Assembly (NCBI RefSeq): GCF_017742995.1
Contig: NZ_CP072425.1
Location: 992,001 to 1,056,000, forward strand
Direction: 5' to 3'
DNA from: Pseudoalteromonas viridis
GTDB taxonomy: Bacteria > Pseudomonadota > Gammaproteobacteria > Enterobacterales > Alteromonadaceae
Length of the DNA: 64,000 nt
The notes under the pieces were generated by a model. The model had not been told where the DNA came from. It saw only the letters and a program-made list of their open reading frames with translations, and ran no database searches. Numbering within the stretch: the first letter of the stretch is position 1; every line of letters begins with the position of its first letter. The position numbers were made by a program, and so were the translations under genes. Positions 44,847 to 53,754 of the stretch are shown piece after piece.

Positions 44847-45763
44847 GCTTGTTTCACCTCATCAACGCATAGTGTATCGCTCGCATGCTGTTGCTCCCAG
44901 TAAGCCGCCAGCTGGGCATCTTTGTCGAGCCACAACTGATTCAGATACCCCTGAAAAGCCACCCGGTATTGCTTGTCTGTCTGGTAGTTACCCAGCGGTA
45001 TTGTGTCCATCGACAGCAGACGAATACGCACGTCAATGCGCTGCAACTTGCCACACATAAAGCTGCGGCAGATGTGTTGGTCCGGGCTCTGATAAATCAC
45101 GGTGGCGTCGAGCAGACCGTCCAGTTGCTGGGCCAAAACCTCTAGCGCAAAGGCGACTCCGCCCGCTTTTGGCTTCAGCAGATATTGAAACTCCCCGCCC
45201 TGACGCTGATGTTTTTGTGCGGTAAAGCGGGTACCTTCAACGAAATTAATCACGGTGGTCGGGTGCTGTCGAAAGTGGCGACAACTGTGCCGGGTGCGTT
45301 CTACGTCCATCCCCTTGAGCTTAGGATTTTTGGCGATTTTCGCCTTGCTTGCCCGCTTCATAAAGGGCATGCCCAGTGCCCAGGCACCGGTGCCGATCAG
45401 TGGCACATATTTGAGTTCATCTTTAAGAAAAAACTTGGGGGCAGGTAAGCGTTCGAGTGCGCTCAGCACCACAATATCTAACCAGCTGATATGATTGGCC
45501 ACCAGCATATACCAGGCCTGCTCGCTCATTTGCTCAGGCAAATCCAGCGATACCTCAGCACAACCGAGCCACAGCGCCAGGCGATTTCCCCGACACCAGC
45601 CTTTATACGCCCAGTGCAATAGCTCAGACACACCGCGCAGCGGCAAAATACACTTAACCAGGCCCAGAGCAAACACCACAACACCCCATAACAGGGTATT
45701 GGCCAGTAGTATCATAGTGGCCAGCATACCGACGAACCAGGCTGGTAAAAACCTTCTCAACAT
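44843..45763 (-). CDS. Lysophospholipid acyltransferase (PlsC/YihG type), copy 2
   Basis: Membrane-associated acyltransferase of the 1-acyl-glycerol-3-phosphate type, 306 residues. It has an N-terminal hydrophobic helix, the HX4D catalytic motif at His91-Asp96 (NHISWLD), FMKRASKAKIAKNPKL and the phosphate-binding FVEGTR. The same features and order occur in the upstream gene, so the two are tandem paralogues. It is transcribed with the MscS channel gene. E. coli YihG, which it resembles, adds specific unsaturated acyl chains to phospholipids. Confidence 0.88.
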   Translation of the reverse strand: MLRRFLPAWFVGMLATMILLANTLLWGVVVFALGLVKCILPLRGVSELLHWAYKGWCRGNRLALWLGCAEVSLDLPEQMSEQAWYMLVANHISWLDIVVLSALERLPAPKFFLKDELKYVPLIGTGAWALGMPFMKRASKAKIAKNPKLKGMDVERTRHSCRHFRQHPTTVINFVEGTRFTAQKHQRQGGEFQYLLKPKAGGVAFALEVLAQQLDGLLDATVIYQSPDQHICRSFMCGKLQRIDVRIRLLSMDTIPLGNYQTDKQYRVAFQGYLNQLWLDKDAQLAAYWEQQHASDTLCVDEVKQA

Positions 45764-45788
45764 ACCACCTCCTTTACCTGAATGATGC

Positions 45789-46712
45789 TCAGGACTGCTG
45801 CGACTTTTGCTGCTGCTCAGCAGACACCTCGGGACTGCTGTGGTTGGTCACCAGGGCCTCTAATTGCTGATCTTTTTGCCCCCACAGCCGGTTCAGCTCG
45901 CTTTGGAAGCGCACTCTGAACTCATTGTCATTGCTGTAGTCGCCAATCAAGTCGGCACTGACCGGCATCAGTTCAATCTGCACCGTTACTTCGTCAACGC
46001 GCCCGGCCACAAAGTCCATAAAACTGGGAATACCACCCGGATAATGAATGGTGACATTCACCACCTGATTGATTTGCTCACCCATAGCCTGCATTACAAA
46101 CGCGATGCCGCCGGCTTTTGGTTTGAGCAAATGCTTAAACGGGCTGCTCTGACGCTGATGCTTTTGCGTGGTAAAGCGTGTCCCTTCTACAAAGTTCACG
46201 ATACTCACCGGCATGGTTTTGAACTTTTCACACGCCTTGCGTGTGGTTTCAACATCTTTGCCACGCAGCTTAGGGTTTTTCTTGAGCTGGCTTTTGCTGG
46301 TTCGTTTCATAAACGGGAAATCCAGCGCCCACCAGGCAAGCCCAAGTACCGGCACGTACAGCAGCTCTTTTTTCAGAAAAAAGTTCAGAAAGGGGATTTT
46401 ACGGTGTAACACCCGCTGCAAGATCAATATGTCTACCCAGCTTTGGTGATTGGCAATGACCAGATACCAGTCCTGGGCTTTCATCGAGTCTGGCATGGAG
46501 ACCGTAAGCCGAAACGGCGACACAATCGATTGATTAAGATTGTTGCCTGCCACCCATAAACTGGCACACCCTTTGGCGATACGACTGGCTACCTTTTGTA
46601 AGGGCGAAATCGGTAATAGTTTGATCACGCCCAATAAAAAAATGGGAATGAACCAGATCAGTGTATTGATAGCGTATAACAGTAACCCCAGAACCTGACG
46701 GATTAACGACAT
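45789..46712 (-). CDS. Lysophospholipid acyltransferase (PlsC/YihG type), copy 1
   Basis: Paralogue of the next gene, 307 residues from MSLIRQVLGLLLYAINTLIW; AAGGAA precedes this ATG, so the longer frame to 46823 is rejected. The HX4D motif is His89-Asp94 (NHQSWVD), followed by FMKRTSKSQLKKNPKLRGKD and FVEGTRFTTQKHQRQ. The C-terminus is Gln/Ser-rich (SAEQQQKSQQS). It lies 25 bp before the second copy, in one operon with it and the MscS channel. Confidence 0.88.
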   Translation of the reverse strand: MSLIRQVLGLLLYAINTLIWFIPIFLLGVIKLLPISPLQKVASRIAKGCASLWVAGNNLNQSIVSPFRLTVSMPDSMKAQDWYLVIANHQSWVDILILQRVLHRKIPFLNFFLKKELLYVPVLGLAWWALDFPFMKRTSKSQLKKNPKLRGKDVETTRKACEKFKTMPVSIVNFVEGTRFTTQKHQRQSSPFKHLLKPKAGGIAFVMQAMGEQINQVVNVTIHYPGGIPSFMDFVAGRVDEVTVQIELMPVSADLIGDYSNDNEFRVRFQSELNRLWGQKDQQLEALVTNHSSPEVSAEQQQKSQQS

Positions 46713-46866
46713 GCAATGTTCCTTTACTACGACTGACAATGGCCTGTCTGACTGAGCACACAGACCACAGGATAAGAATAACGAACTGGCCCTATTACAC
46801 CATACCGCGCCCTTGACTGCCAAGACTCCTTAGGCAGCCAGCACTGACGGGTGAATGATTAGGGAA

Positions 46867-48747
46867 TTAGTCTTCAAAATAGGTATAACCGCTGAGCCCG
46901 GCATGTAATTGTGCCAGATAGTCGGCTTTGGTCGCCTCATCAACCGCCAGAGCAGAGATTTGCGTGGTAAAGTTCTCAGCCAGCGCGGCTTTATCATAGT
47001 GTACAAATCTCAGTACATCTTCCACACTGTCGCCTTTGATGGCGTTGCTCAGCTCGTACCCTGTCTCGGTGAGTTCCACATGCACTGAGTCGGTATCTCC
47101 GAACAGATTGTGTAAATCGCCAAGAATTTCCTGATATGCCCCGACCATAAACATCGCAATATGGTATTGCTCACCGGGCTGATAAGGCGGAATAGGCAGG
47201 CTGGATTCGATCCCCGCGCCTTCTACGTATTCCCGGATCTGGCCATCCGAGTCACAGGTAATATCCTGGATCACCGCGCGCTGAGTGAGCGGCTGATCCA
47301 ACGCCGCAATGGGCATTACCGGGAACAGCTGCTGGATCCCCCAGACATCGGGTAAAGACTGGAACAAAGAGAAGTTCACGAACAACTTATCCGCGAGCTT
47401 TTCATTAAGCTCATCGAGCACCTCACGGTGAGAGCGCGAATGAATATTCAGGCACTCTCTGACCCTTTGCAGGATAGTAAAGTACAGTTGTTCAATTTGC
47501 GCCCATTGCTGCATGCCTATCAGGCCGTGCACATATTGGTCATGACCATCTCCAAACAGATGCATGGCATCGTGGTAGGTTTCTATGGCCAGCCTGGGCG
47601 TCAGCCTTTGCAATGATGACCACAGCTCCTGCTGGATATGATGGGCAGATTGGGCCGGCATACTCGGAACTGTCTGGTACGGCGCTTTTTCAACGTCTAT
47701 CACATCGGTGATCAGCACCGCATGGTGTGCCGTCAATGCCCGGCCGGATTCAGTAATAATATCCGGATGACGCAACCCGTGCTGCTCTGCCACCTCGGCA
47801 AAGGCGCCGACAACGTTACGGGCATATTCCGCCACCGTGTAGTTCATTGAACAGGCGCTACGAGAGCCAGACCCTTCATAGTCCACGCCCAGGCCACCAC
47901 CCACATCGACCGTTTTTAACGGCACGCCCAGCTGAGACAACTCGGCATAGTGGCGGGCACACTCGCGCAGGGCACGCTGAATGTCGCGGATATTGGCGAT
48001 TTGCGAGCCAATATGAAAGTGCACCAGCTGCATTAAGTGCAGTTTGCCTTGCGCTTTGAGCTTATCAACCGCACTGAGCACCTGGCTGGCCGTCAGGCCA
48101 AATTTGCCTTTTTCACCCCCAGTGTTTTGCCACTTACCTTTACCAATAGAGTTAAGGCGGATGCGAATACCTATGGCCGGCTCAATGCCCAAAATCGCGA
48201 TTTCCTTGAGCAAGGTATCCAGCTCAGAGAGTTTCTCAATCACGATTTGCACCTTGTGGCCCATCGCCTGACCTATCATCGCCAGACGCAAGAACTCGCT
48301 GTCTTTATAGCCGTTGCAAACAATGGTGATGGGATCTTTGGCAATCCCCAGAATCGCCATCAACTCGGGCTTAGAGCCCGCTTCAAGACCAACCAGGCCG
48401 CTCGGGTGCGCCAGTAACTTGCTCACCACGGAGCGCTGCTGATTTACTTTGATGGGATAAACACAGGTGTATTGCCCCTGGTAAGATTTAGCGGCGGTCG
48501 CCTGTGAAAAGGCCTGTGTCATAGTCTCAACACGGCTGTTAAGAATGTCAGTAAAACGTACCAGCACCGGCAAGGTCAGGCCCTGCTCTTTGAAGCGCTC
48601 GGTTAACTCAACCAGCGAAATCGCCGGTTTTGCGCGATCACCATCGGGATAGGCAACCAGCTCCCCCTGATCGTTGATGTCAAAATATCCTTCACTCCAG
48701 TGCGTCACGTTATAAGTGGCACGTGCGGTTTGCAAACCCCAGGTCAT
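46867..48747 (-). CDS. speA: Biosynthetic arginine decarboxylase
   Basis: PLP-dependent enzyme converting arginine to agmatine, the first step of the ADC polyamine route. It has 626 residues, slightly shorter than E. coli SpeA (658) mainly at the N-terminus. Visible: PIKVNQQRSVV with the PLP-binding Lys, GLEAGSKPELM, VGGGLGVDYEGSGS and the substrate/cofactor region SGRALTAHHAVLITDV. A spermidine synthase gene lies 1.7 kb away on the opposite strand; agmatinase/speB is not in the window. Confidence 0.95.
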   Translation of the reverse strand: MTWGLQTARATYNVTHWSEGYFDINDQGELVAYPDGDRAKPAISLVELTERFKEQGLTLPVLVRFTDILNSRVETMTQAFSQATAAKSYQGQYTCVYPIKVNQQRSVVSKLLAHPSGLVGLEAGSKPELMAILGIAKDPITIVCNGYKDSEFLRLAMIGQAMGHKVQIVIEKLSELDTLLKEIAILGIEPAIGIRIRLNSIGKGKWQNTGGEKGKFGLTASQVLSAVDKLKAQGKLHLMQLVHFHIGSQIANIRDIQRALRECARHYAELSQLGVPLKTVDVGGGLGVDYEGSGSRSACSMNYTVAEYARNVVGAFAEVAEQHGLRHPDIITESGRALTAHHAVLITDVIDVEKAPYQTVPSMPAQSAHHIQQELWSSLQRLTPRLAIETYHDAMHLFGDGHDQYVHGLIGMQQWAQIEQLYFTILQRVRECLNIHSRSHREVLDELNEKLADKLFVNFSLFQSLPDVWGIQQLFPVMPIAALDQPLTQRAVIQDITCDSDGQIREYVEGAGIESSLPIPPYQPGEQYHIAMFMVGAYQEILGDLHNLFGDTDSVHVELTETGYELSNAIKGDSVEDVLRFVHYDKAALAENFTTQISALAVDEATKADYLAQLHAGLSGYTYFED

Positions 48748-48932
48748 ACCAATCTCAGCCCATAGTCTAAAAACGTGTAGTTTAATACGTGAATCGCGTT
48801 ATGGCGACAACACTTTACCAGCCAAAAAAACACTAAAAATATTTGACATCAAAACATTGCAACATACAATTTATTTACATAAAAAACATGCTAAAAACAA
48901 TTATCGATAATTTGGTTAAAGGAATTGATGAA

Positions 48933-49664
48933 ATGAAGATACTAGTTACGGCGGCCTGCATTATTTCTACTATGGTTTGCGCAGACTCTTTTGCTCAAAC
49001 ACACTCTAACAGCTATGAAACATCCACATTGGAGCTGATAAACCAATACCAAAGTGATGCCCAGAGAGTAGGACTTGACGAGTACAGCTATATCAATGCA
49101 GTGCAAAGATACACTCAATACATACACTCTTTTTCACCGGAAATTTATGGCGAAATTATAGAGCTCGAAGGTGTTATGCCAGCAAATGAATTGCCTGCTT
49201 TTATCAGAATATTACAAGGCGAAGAACTAACACCAGACCTTATAACTGAGTGGGTAAAACAGAAAAACCTCAATGATGCTAAACTAGCAAATTTTTTACA
49301 AATTGATGTTAAATATCTTGAGCGCTTCGAAAAGGTATATACGCAAGCCATGGTCTCTGGGAAAACAATTGGAAACTATGGCTCTCATATGGGAGTAAAT
49401 TCTACAGAAAGGATCATAGTTGAGTATTCATGTAAAGATGTCTGCACAGGCTTTGGTTTGTCGCCTCGCGACTACGTCGAGTTAGCAAGGGAAGCCGATA
49501 AAGTTAGAGTTTATGGCTATGTAAGAGATTTTTTAGTTAAATTTTATTCCAGAGATGGCCAATACCTCAAAACAGAAGTATGGAGAAAAAATCGAGGTGG
49601 TACAATATGGAAGGAAAGAGCTTCAGACTGTGATAGCGATATTGCTTGTCCCGTAGAACCATAA
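48933..49664 (+). CDS. Secreted protein of unknown family, paralogue A (with C-terminal extension)
   Basis: I do not recognise this family. It has 243 residues from MKILVTAACIISTMVCADSFAQ, a signal peptide with an Ala-x-Ala-like cleavage site; an upstream ATG at 48843 is less likely because GGA and the signal peptide favour 48933. Residues 44-138 are a helical region that aligns with the next gene. Residues 140-243 are an extra domain with four Cys (YSCKDVCTGFG and DCDSDIACP). The region is more AT-rich than its neighbours, suggesting later acquisition. Confidence 0.8.
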   Translation: MKILVTAACIISTMVCADSFAQTHSNSYETSTLELINQYQSDAQRVGLDEYSYINAVQRYTQYIHSFSPEIYGEIIELEGVMPANELPAFIRILQGEELTPDLITEWVKQKNLNDAKLANFLQIDVKYLERFEKVYTQAMVSGKTIGNYGSHMGVNSTERIIVEYSCKDVCTGFGLSPRDYVELAREADKVRVYGYVRDFLVKFYSRDGQYLKTEVWRKNRGGTIWKERASDCDSDIACPVEP

Positions 49665-49810
49665 TACCCAGATTCCCTGTGATTCAGAAACCAATTGCTA
49701 ACTTGGTATAGTGTCTATTCTTTATATACTGAGTTTGAATCTCACAACAGGCAGCAGCTAAATAGGCAAGGTACTGCTGTCTTTTATTGCCCCGCAGAAG
49801 GAAGCTATCT

Positions 49811-50239
49811 ATGAAAAAGTTAATTTTAGGTGCCTTGTTTGCTTCATCCTTATGCAGCAACGTCACCATGGCAGCGAGTGGACAAACAACACCTTATAGC
49901 AATGCAGAGATCGCTCAGGCGGCCAAGCAAGCTAATATACATCTGAGCACGTATAAACAGGCAATAAGTAAGTATGAAGCTTGGCTGGATGACATTGATA
50001 CCCAAACACATCAGTTAAAGGGTGATTCAAACGAAATAAAACCCTTTAATCAACTTGAGGCAATACGCGCATTTGCCAATGGGGCAAAGTTCACACCCCA
50101 GCTACAAATGGAATTGATCACGCAGTACAACGACAACCAGTCTAAACTCGCTACATACTTGGGCCTGCGCGTTGATGAACTCATGCCATTTGTGAAAAGT
50201 CACGCAGACCTTTACATGAAAACGCAAATCAGCAATTAA
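49811..50239 (+). CDS. Secreted protein of unknown family, paralogue B
   Basis: A 142-residue secreted protein: signal peptide MKKLILGALFASSLCSNVTMAA, AAGGA at the right distance upstream. Residues 93-127 align without gaps with residues 98-132 of the preceding gene, with 14 of 35 positions identical by hand count (TPxL, KLA, L, V, L, F). It lacks the Cys-containing C-terminal domain of its neighbour. No function can be assigned. It is followed by spermidine synthase after about 195 bp. Confidence 0.8.
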   Translation: MKKLILGALFASSLCSNVTMAASGQTTPYSNAEIAQAAKQANIHLSTYKQAISKYEAWLDDIDTQTHQLKGDSNEIKPFNQLEAIRAFANGAKFTPQLQMELITQYNDNQSKLATYLGLRVDELMPFVKSHADLYMKTQISN

Positions 50240-50433
50240 CAGCAATGTGGCTCGGCATTTGTTTCGAGCCACATTAGTTATCATGAATAAACTCAAGTGG
50301 ATTGCTTTGAGCATTTTAGTAGTTGCTCCTTTGAAACTTCCCGCCATAATTTAGTCAAGTACGCTAAAATAGATTGAGCTGGGGCGAAAGCGCTGGCAAA
50401 ATCTCTGAAAATTACATCTGCATGAAGGCAACA

Positions 50434-51300
50434 ATGTCAAATTTAGAAGCTAACCGCTGGTTTACTGAGATCAGCGACCGTGATGGCAGCGCGTTCTCAC
50501 TGCGCGTTAACCGTAAACTGGACGAGATCCAGTCGCCATTTCAGAATGTTGAAATGTATGAAACCACAGACTTTGGCAATCTGATGATCATTGATGGCTG
50601 TACTATGGTCAGCACCCGGGAAAACTTTTTCTATCATGAAATGATGAGCCACCCGGCTTTGTTTTCTCATCCGGCACCTAAAAATGTGGTGATCATTGGT
50701 GGTGGAGACTGCGGCACACTCCGTGAAGTGCTCAAGCACCCTGGTGTAGAAACCGTGACCCAAATCGACATTGACGAAGTCGTCACGCAAATGGCCTTAA
50801 AATATTTCCCGGAGCTGTGCGCCTCTAACGACGACCCGCGCGCCACTGTGATGTTTGATGATGGCATCAAATATATGCACGACGCCGCACCGGAGTCAGT
50901 CGATGTGGTTATCGTCGATGGCACCGATCCGGTTGGACCGGGTGAAGGCCTGTTCAACCACGCATTTTATACCAGCTGTCTGAAGGCGTTGCGCCCGGGC
51001 GGTATTCTGGTACAACAAAGTGAATCGCCGCTGATGCACATGACTCTACTGAAAGAAATGCGCCAGGCCATGCTGGATGTAGGTTTTGTGGATCTGCAAA
51101 CCCTGCCATTCCCGCAGCCCATCTACCCAAGCGGTTTATGGTCAGCGACGCTGGCGCGTAAAGGCGAGCCGTTTAATGGCTTCCGTGAGCAAGACGCCAA
51201 GCAGGCCGACTTTGACACTGAGTATTACAATACCGGAATACACAAAGGTGCGCTGGCAACTCCAGGGTTTATGCGCCGAGCCTTTGAAAACAAGGATTAA
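50434..51300 (+). CDS. speE: Polyamine aminopropyltransferase (spermidine synthase)
   Basis: Transfers the aminopropyl group of decarboxylated SAM to putrescine to make spermidine. It has 288 residues from MSNLEANRWFTEISDRDG; GAAGG lies 5 nt before this ATG and the upstream ATG at 50422 has no ribosome binding site. Conserved: FFYHEMMSHPALF, the cofactor loop GGGDCGTLREVLKHP, the acidic VDGTDPVGPGEGLF and PSGLWSATLA. It ends at a bidirectional terminator shared with hemE. speD is not present here. Confidence 0.93.
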   Translation: MSNLEANRWFTEISDRDGSAFSLRVNRKLDEIQSPFQNVEMYETTDFGNLMIIDGCTMVSTRENFFYHEMMSHPALFSHPAPKNVVIIGGGDCGTLREVLKHPGVETVTQIDIDEVVTQMALKYFPELCASNDDPRATVMFDDGIKYMHDAAPESVDVVIVDGTDPVGPGEGLFNHAFYTSCLKALRPGGILVQQSESPLMHMTLLKEMRQAMLDVGFVDLQTLPFPQPIYPSGLWSATLARKGEPFNGFREQDAKQADFDTEYYNTGIHKGALATPGFMRRAFENKD

Positions 51301-51333
51301 TTGCCGCATACCGGCAGCGTTTATCCAGATATA

Positions 51334-51420
51334 ATACCAATTTCACTTAATACCTGTTCAATTTGAAGGAGCAAATAGGACGCTAACGGCGTTAAAAATT
51401 TCTCATTTAGAAAAAGGTAT
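51334..51420. repeat. ATACC...GGTAT bounded repeat element (copy 1)
   Basis: The 23-bp block ATACCAATTTCACTTAATAC(CTG) at 51334-51356 recurs with one mismatch at 59178-59200. This copy is bounded by ATACC on the left and GGTAT at 51416-51420 on the right, an inverted pair, about 87 bp overall. It looks like a small REP/MITE-type remnant between the speE and hemE stops. Confidence 0.55.
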
Positions 51421-51422
51421 AA

Positions 51423-51447
51423 AAAACCCGGCATCAGCCGGGTTTTC
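51423..51447. terminator. Bidirectional terminator between speE and hemE
   Basis: AACCCGGC, loop ATCA, GCCGGGTT forms a perfect 8-bp stem with A-tract before and T-tract after, so it can end transcription in both directions, for speE (plus) and hemE (minus). Confidence 0.9.
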
Positions 51448-51459
51448 TATGTCTGTCAG

Positions 51460-52527
51460 TTAGTCCTGGTGATACTGACGGCTGAATTCATGCACAGCGT
51501 TGATAAACACACCGGCATTTTCCGGGTCAACATCCGGAGTAATACCATGGCCCAGGTTAAACACATGGCCCGAACCCTGACCGTAACCAGACAGGATGTG
51601 TTGTACCTCTTCTCGAATACGCTCAGGCGTGCCGTGCAGCATAGAAGGGTCCATATTGCCCTGCAGGGCTACTTTGTCACCCACACGACGTCTGGCATCG
51701 GCAATGTCGATTGTCCAGTCCAGGCCAACAGCATCACATCCCGTTGCCGCAATCGCTTCAATCCACTGGCCGCCATTTTTGGTGAACAGGGTAACCGGTA
51801 CCTTACGGCCATCGTTTTCACGGATCAGACCATCAACAATCTTATGCATGTACTGCAAAGAGAACTCTTTGTAGTCACGCGGGCTCAGCACCCCACCCCA
51901 TGAGTCAAAGATCATCAGCGACTGCGCACCAGCTTTAACCTGCGCATTCAAATAATCAATGACGGAGTCTGCGACTTTATCAAGCAACAGGTGCAATGTC
52001 TTAGGCTCAGCAAAGGCCATTTTCTTGATTTTACCGAAGGTTTTGCTGCTGCCGCCTTCAATCATGTAAGTCGCCAGCGTCCAGGGTGAACCAGAGAAGC
52101 CGATCAGCGGCACTTCGCCTTTAAGCTCGCGGCGAATGGTGCTGACCGCATTCATCACATAACCCAGCTCATCGGTTGGATCCAGCTTTGGCAGCTTTTG
52201 TACATCGCTCAGCGAGCTGATTGGACGCTCAAACTTAGGACCTTCACCGGTTTCAAAATACAGGCCCAGTCCCATCGCATCCGGGATAGTCAGGATGTCG
52301 CTGAATAAGATCGCCGCATCAAGCGGGTAACGACGCAACGGCTGAAGGGTTACTTCACAGGCCAGTTCTGCGTTTTTACACAGACTCATAAAGTCGCCGG
52401 CTTGCGCTCGGGTCGCTCGATACTCAGGAAGATAGCGGCCAGCCTGACGCATCATCCAAACGGGCGTAACATCTACGGGTTGTTTCATCAACGCGCGCAG
52501 GTAACGATCATTTTTCAACTCGCTCAT
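51460..52527 (-). CDS. hemE: Uroporphyrinogen decarboxylase
   Basis: Cytoplasmic heme-pathway enzyme that decarboxylates the four acetate arms of uroporphyrinogen III to make coproporphyrinogen III. It has 355 residues, like E. coli HemE (354). Conserved: [17 protein letters not shown] near residue 20, the [11 protein letters not shown] loop and [17 protein letters not shown]. The rsd-hemE neighbourhood is as in enterobacteria but without nudC between. Confidence 0.97.
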   Translation of the reverse strand: MSELKNDRYLRALMKQPVDVTPVWMMRQAGRYLPEYRATRAQAGDFMSLCKNAELACEVTLQPLRRYPLDAAILFSDILTIPDAMGLGLYFETGEGPKFERPISSLSDVQKLPKLDPTDELGYVMNAVSTIRRELKGEVPLIGFSGSPWTLATYMIEGGSSKTFGKIKKMAFAEPKTLHLLLDKVADSVIDYLNAQVKAGAQSLMIFDSWGGVLSPRDYKEFSLQYMHKIVDGLIRENDGRKVPVTLFTKNGGQWIEAIAATGCDAVGLDWTIDIADARRRVGDKVALQGNMDPSMLHGTPERIREEVQHILSGYGQGSGHVFNLGHGITPDVDPENAGVFINAVHEFSRQYHQD

Positions 52528-52739
52528 AGCGTAATTTCATTCCAATGCTGTAAAAATTGCTCAGATTGTATCATTAACTTCAATACGCCACTATTGAAAC
52601 AGCATGCAAATTCCCGTCACCATGATCTGGATTAAGCACTTTATGTCACCCTGACTGTTTTCCATTCAGTTCGCGTTAAATTAAACTCCTTTTAGTTCAA
52701 TCAATTACAAACCAGATTAAAAACACCTGATTAAACTGT
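52528..52739. other. hemE upstream region
   Basis: AT-rich intergenic DNA between the hemE start and a candidate small-RNA promoter. It must contain the hemE promoter on the minus strand, but no element clearly close to consensus was found by eye. No gene or repeat was seen. Confidence 0.5.
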
Positions 52740-52768
52740 TTGCAACAAGGGTAAAAGCTTGCTATAAA
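52740..52768 (+). promoter_or_regulatory. Sigma-70 promoter of the candidate small RNA
   Basis: TTGCAA (52740-52745), exactly 17 nt, TATAAA (52763-52768). The predicted start is near 52775, over 390 bp before rsd. Confidence 0.7.
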
Positions 52769-52774
52769 TTTGCT

Positions 52775-52877
52775 GCGCTAAGAAGAATAAAAACACCTTT
52801 AAAACCAATAATAATAAAGCTCTATTGCTAAACTGCATTGATGGCCGCTCAGGAATACCCCCTGGAGCGGCTTTTTT
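52775..52877 (+). ncRNA. Candidate small RNA between hemE and rsd
   Basis: A ~103-nt transcript is predicted between a near-consensus promoter and a strong intrinsic terminator (stem GCCGCTC/GAGCGGC at 52844-52871, then six T). The body is A/U-rich with unpaired-looking AATAATAATAAAG, a plausible Hfq site, and no open reading frame with a ribosome binding site. It could alternatively be an attenuated leader of rsd. No known RNA family was recognised. Confidence 0.6.
52844..52877 (+). terminator. Rho-independent terminator of the candidate small RNA
   Basis: GCCGCTC at 52844-52850 pairs with GAGCGGC at 52865-52871, extended inward by AGG/CCT with a bulged G, and is followed by TTTTTTG. There is no coding gene directly upstream on this strand. 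Confidence 0.9.
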
Positions 52878-53169
52878 GTTTAACTAATTTTAAACACGGT
52901 ATCGCTCGTAACGACCAAACTAAACTGGGCAGCCCGTAAACAAGAGTTATTCCCGACCCCATTTCAGAAACATAGCGCGTTATTTACTCACTTGACAAAA
53001 AAAGAGGTTGACCTTTGCATCAGATTTCCTTTTTATAGAGGACAGATAAACATAATCGGCATCACCGCTTTTTGGTGGTCACGCTCAAGTTTTGACCCCA
53101 TATTGGGTCTCACTGTGCCGATGTTTTTGGCAAGCCACGGGCAGATTATGACCCGCTAAGGAGATAACT
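52878..53169 (+). other. rsd upstream region
   Basis: About 290 bp of AT-rich leader or promoter DNA before rsd. TTGACC near 53010 and TATAGA near 53035 are promoter-like but about 20 nt apart. AAGGAG sits just before the rsd ATG. Nothing else is recognised. Confidence 0.5.
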
Positions 53170-53643
53170 ATGCTGTCACGCTTAGAACAAGCCCAACAAA
53201 GGTGGGGAGGTAGCCATAGCGTTATCGACAATTGGTTAGCTGAACGACAGGAGCTTTTGCTGCTGTATTGTAAGGTTGCAGGCCTGTCTCCGTTTGAACA
53301 GGACGACCACGCCCTACCTGATCAGCTACAGATCCAGACATTTTGTCAGATCCTGATGGATTACCTGTCCGCCGGGCATTTTGAAATTTATGACAACCTG
53401 GTTGCCGCCTGTAAAGAAAAGGGCCCACAAAGCCTCAAGCTGGCGCAATCGCTGTACCCCAGGATCACGGATACCACCGACCTGGCACTGGACTTCAACG
53501 ACAAGTATGCAGAGGCGCAGTCAGACAACCTGATGTCAGACTTTGATAAAGATCTCTCTGAGCTGGGTGAAGCGCTGGAGCTGCGCTTTGCACTCGAAGA
53601 TGAGCTGATTGATAACCTGTATGCGAATCACAGCGAAGACTGA
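53170..53643 (+). CDS. rsd: Regulator of sigma D (anti-sigma-70 factor)
   Basis: Binds the housekeeping sigma factor (domain 4 of sigma-70) and lowers its activity, mainly in stationary phase. It has 157 residues of helical character. Conserved with E. coli Rsd/Pseudomonas AlgQ: the N-terminal helix RLEQAQQRWGGSHSVIDNWL, the block MDYLSAGHFEIYDNL, and DLSELGEALELRFALEDELI near the C-terminus. It is next to hemE as in E. coli. Confidence 0.94.
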   Translation: MLSRLEQAQQRWGGSHSVIDNWLAERQELLLLYCKVAGLSPFEQDDHALPDQLQIQTFCQILMDYLSAGHFEIYDNLVAACKEKGPQSLKLAQSLYPRITDTTDLALDFNDKYAEAQSDNLMSDFDKDLSELGEALELRFALEDELIDNLYANHSED

Positions 53644-53682
53644 TCACAAAGTGATTTTATAAAGTAGAAAAGCAGACAATAG

Positions 53683-53708
53683 AAAAGGACCGCGTTGGTC
53701 CTTTTTTA
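53683..53708. terminator. Bidirectional terminator between rsd and fkpA
   Basis: AAAAGGACC, loop GCGTT-like, GGTCCTTTTTT: a 9-bp stem with A-tract and T-tract on opposite sides. It serves rsd on the plus strand and fkpA on the minus strand. Confidence 0.9.
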
Positions 53709-53754
53709 TTGAGTCTTTATTAAAGCCCCACCGATTGATGAGGCTAAGACTAAA

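Noticed and set aside
46712..46823. N-terminal extension of the first acyltransferase
   Set aside because: The extra 37 residues contain no conserved sequence, and AAGGAA sits just before the downstream ATG at 46712.
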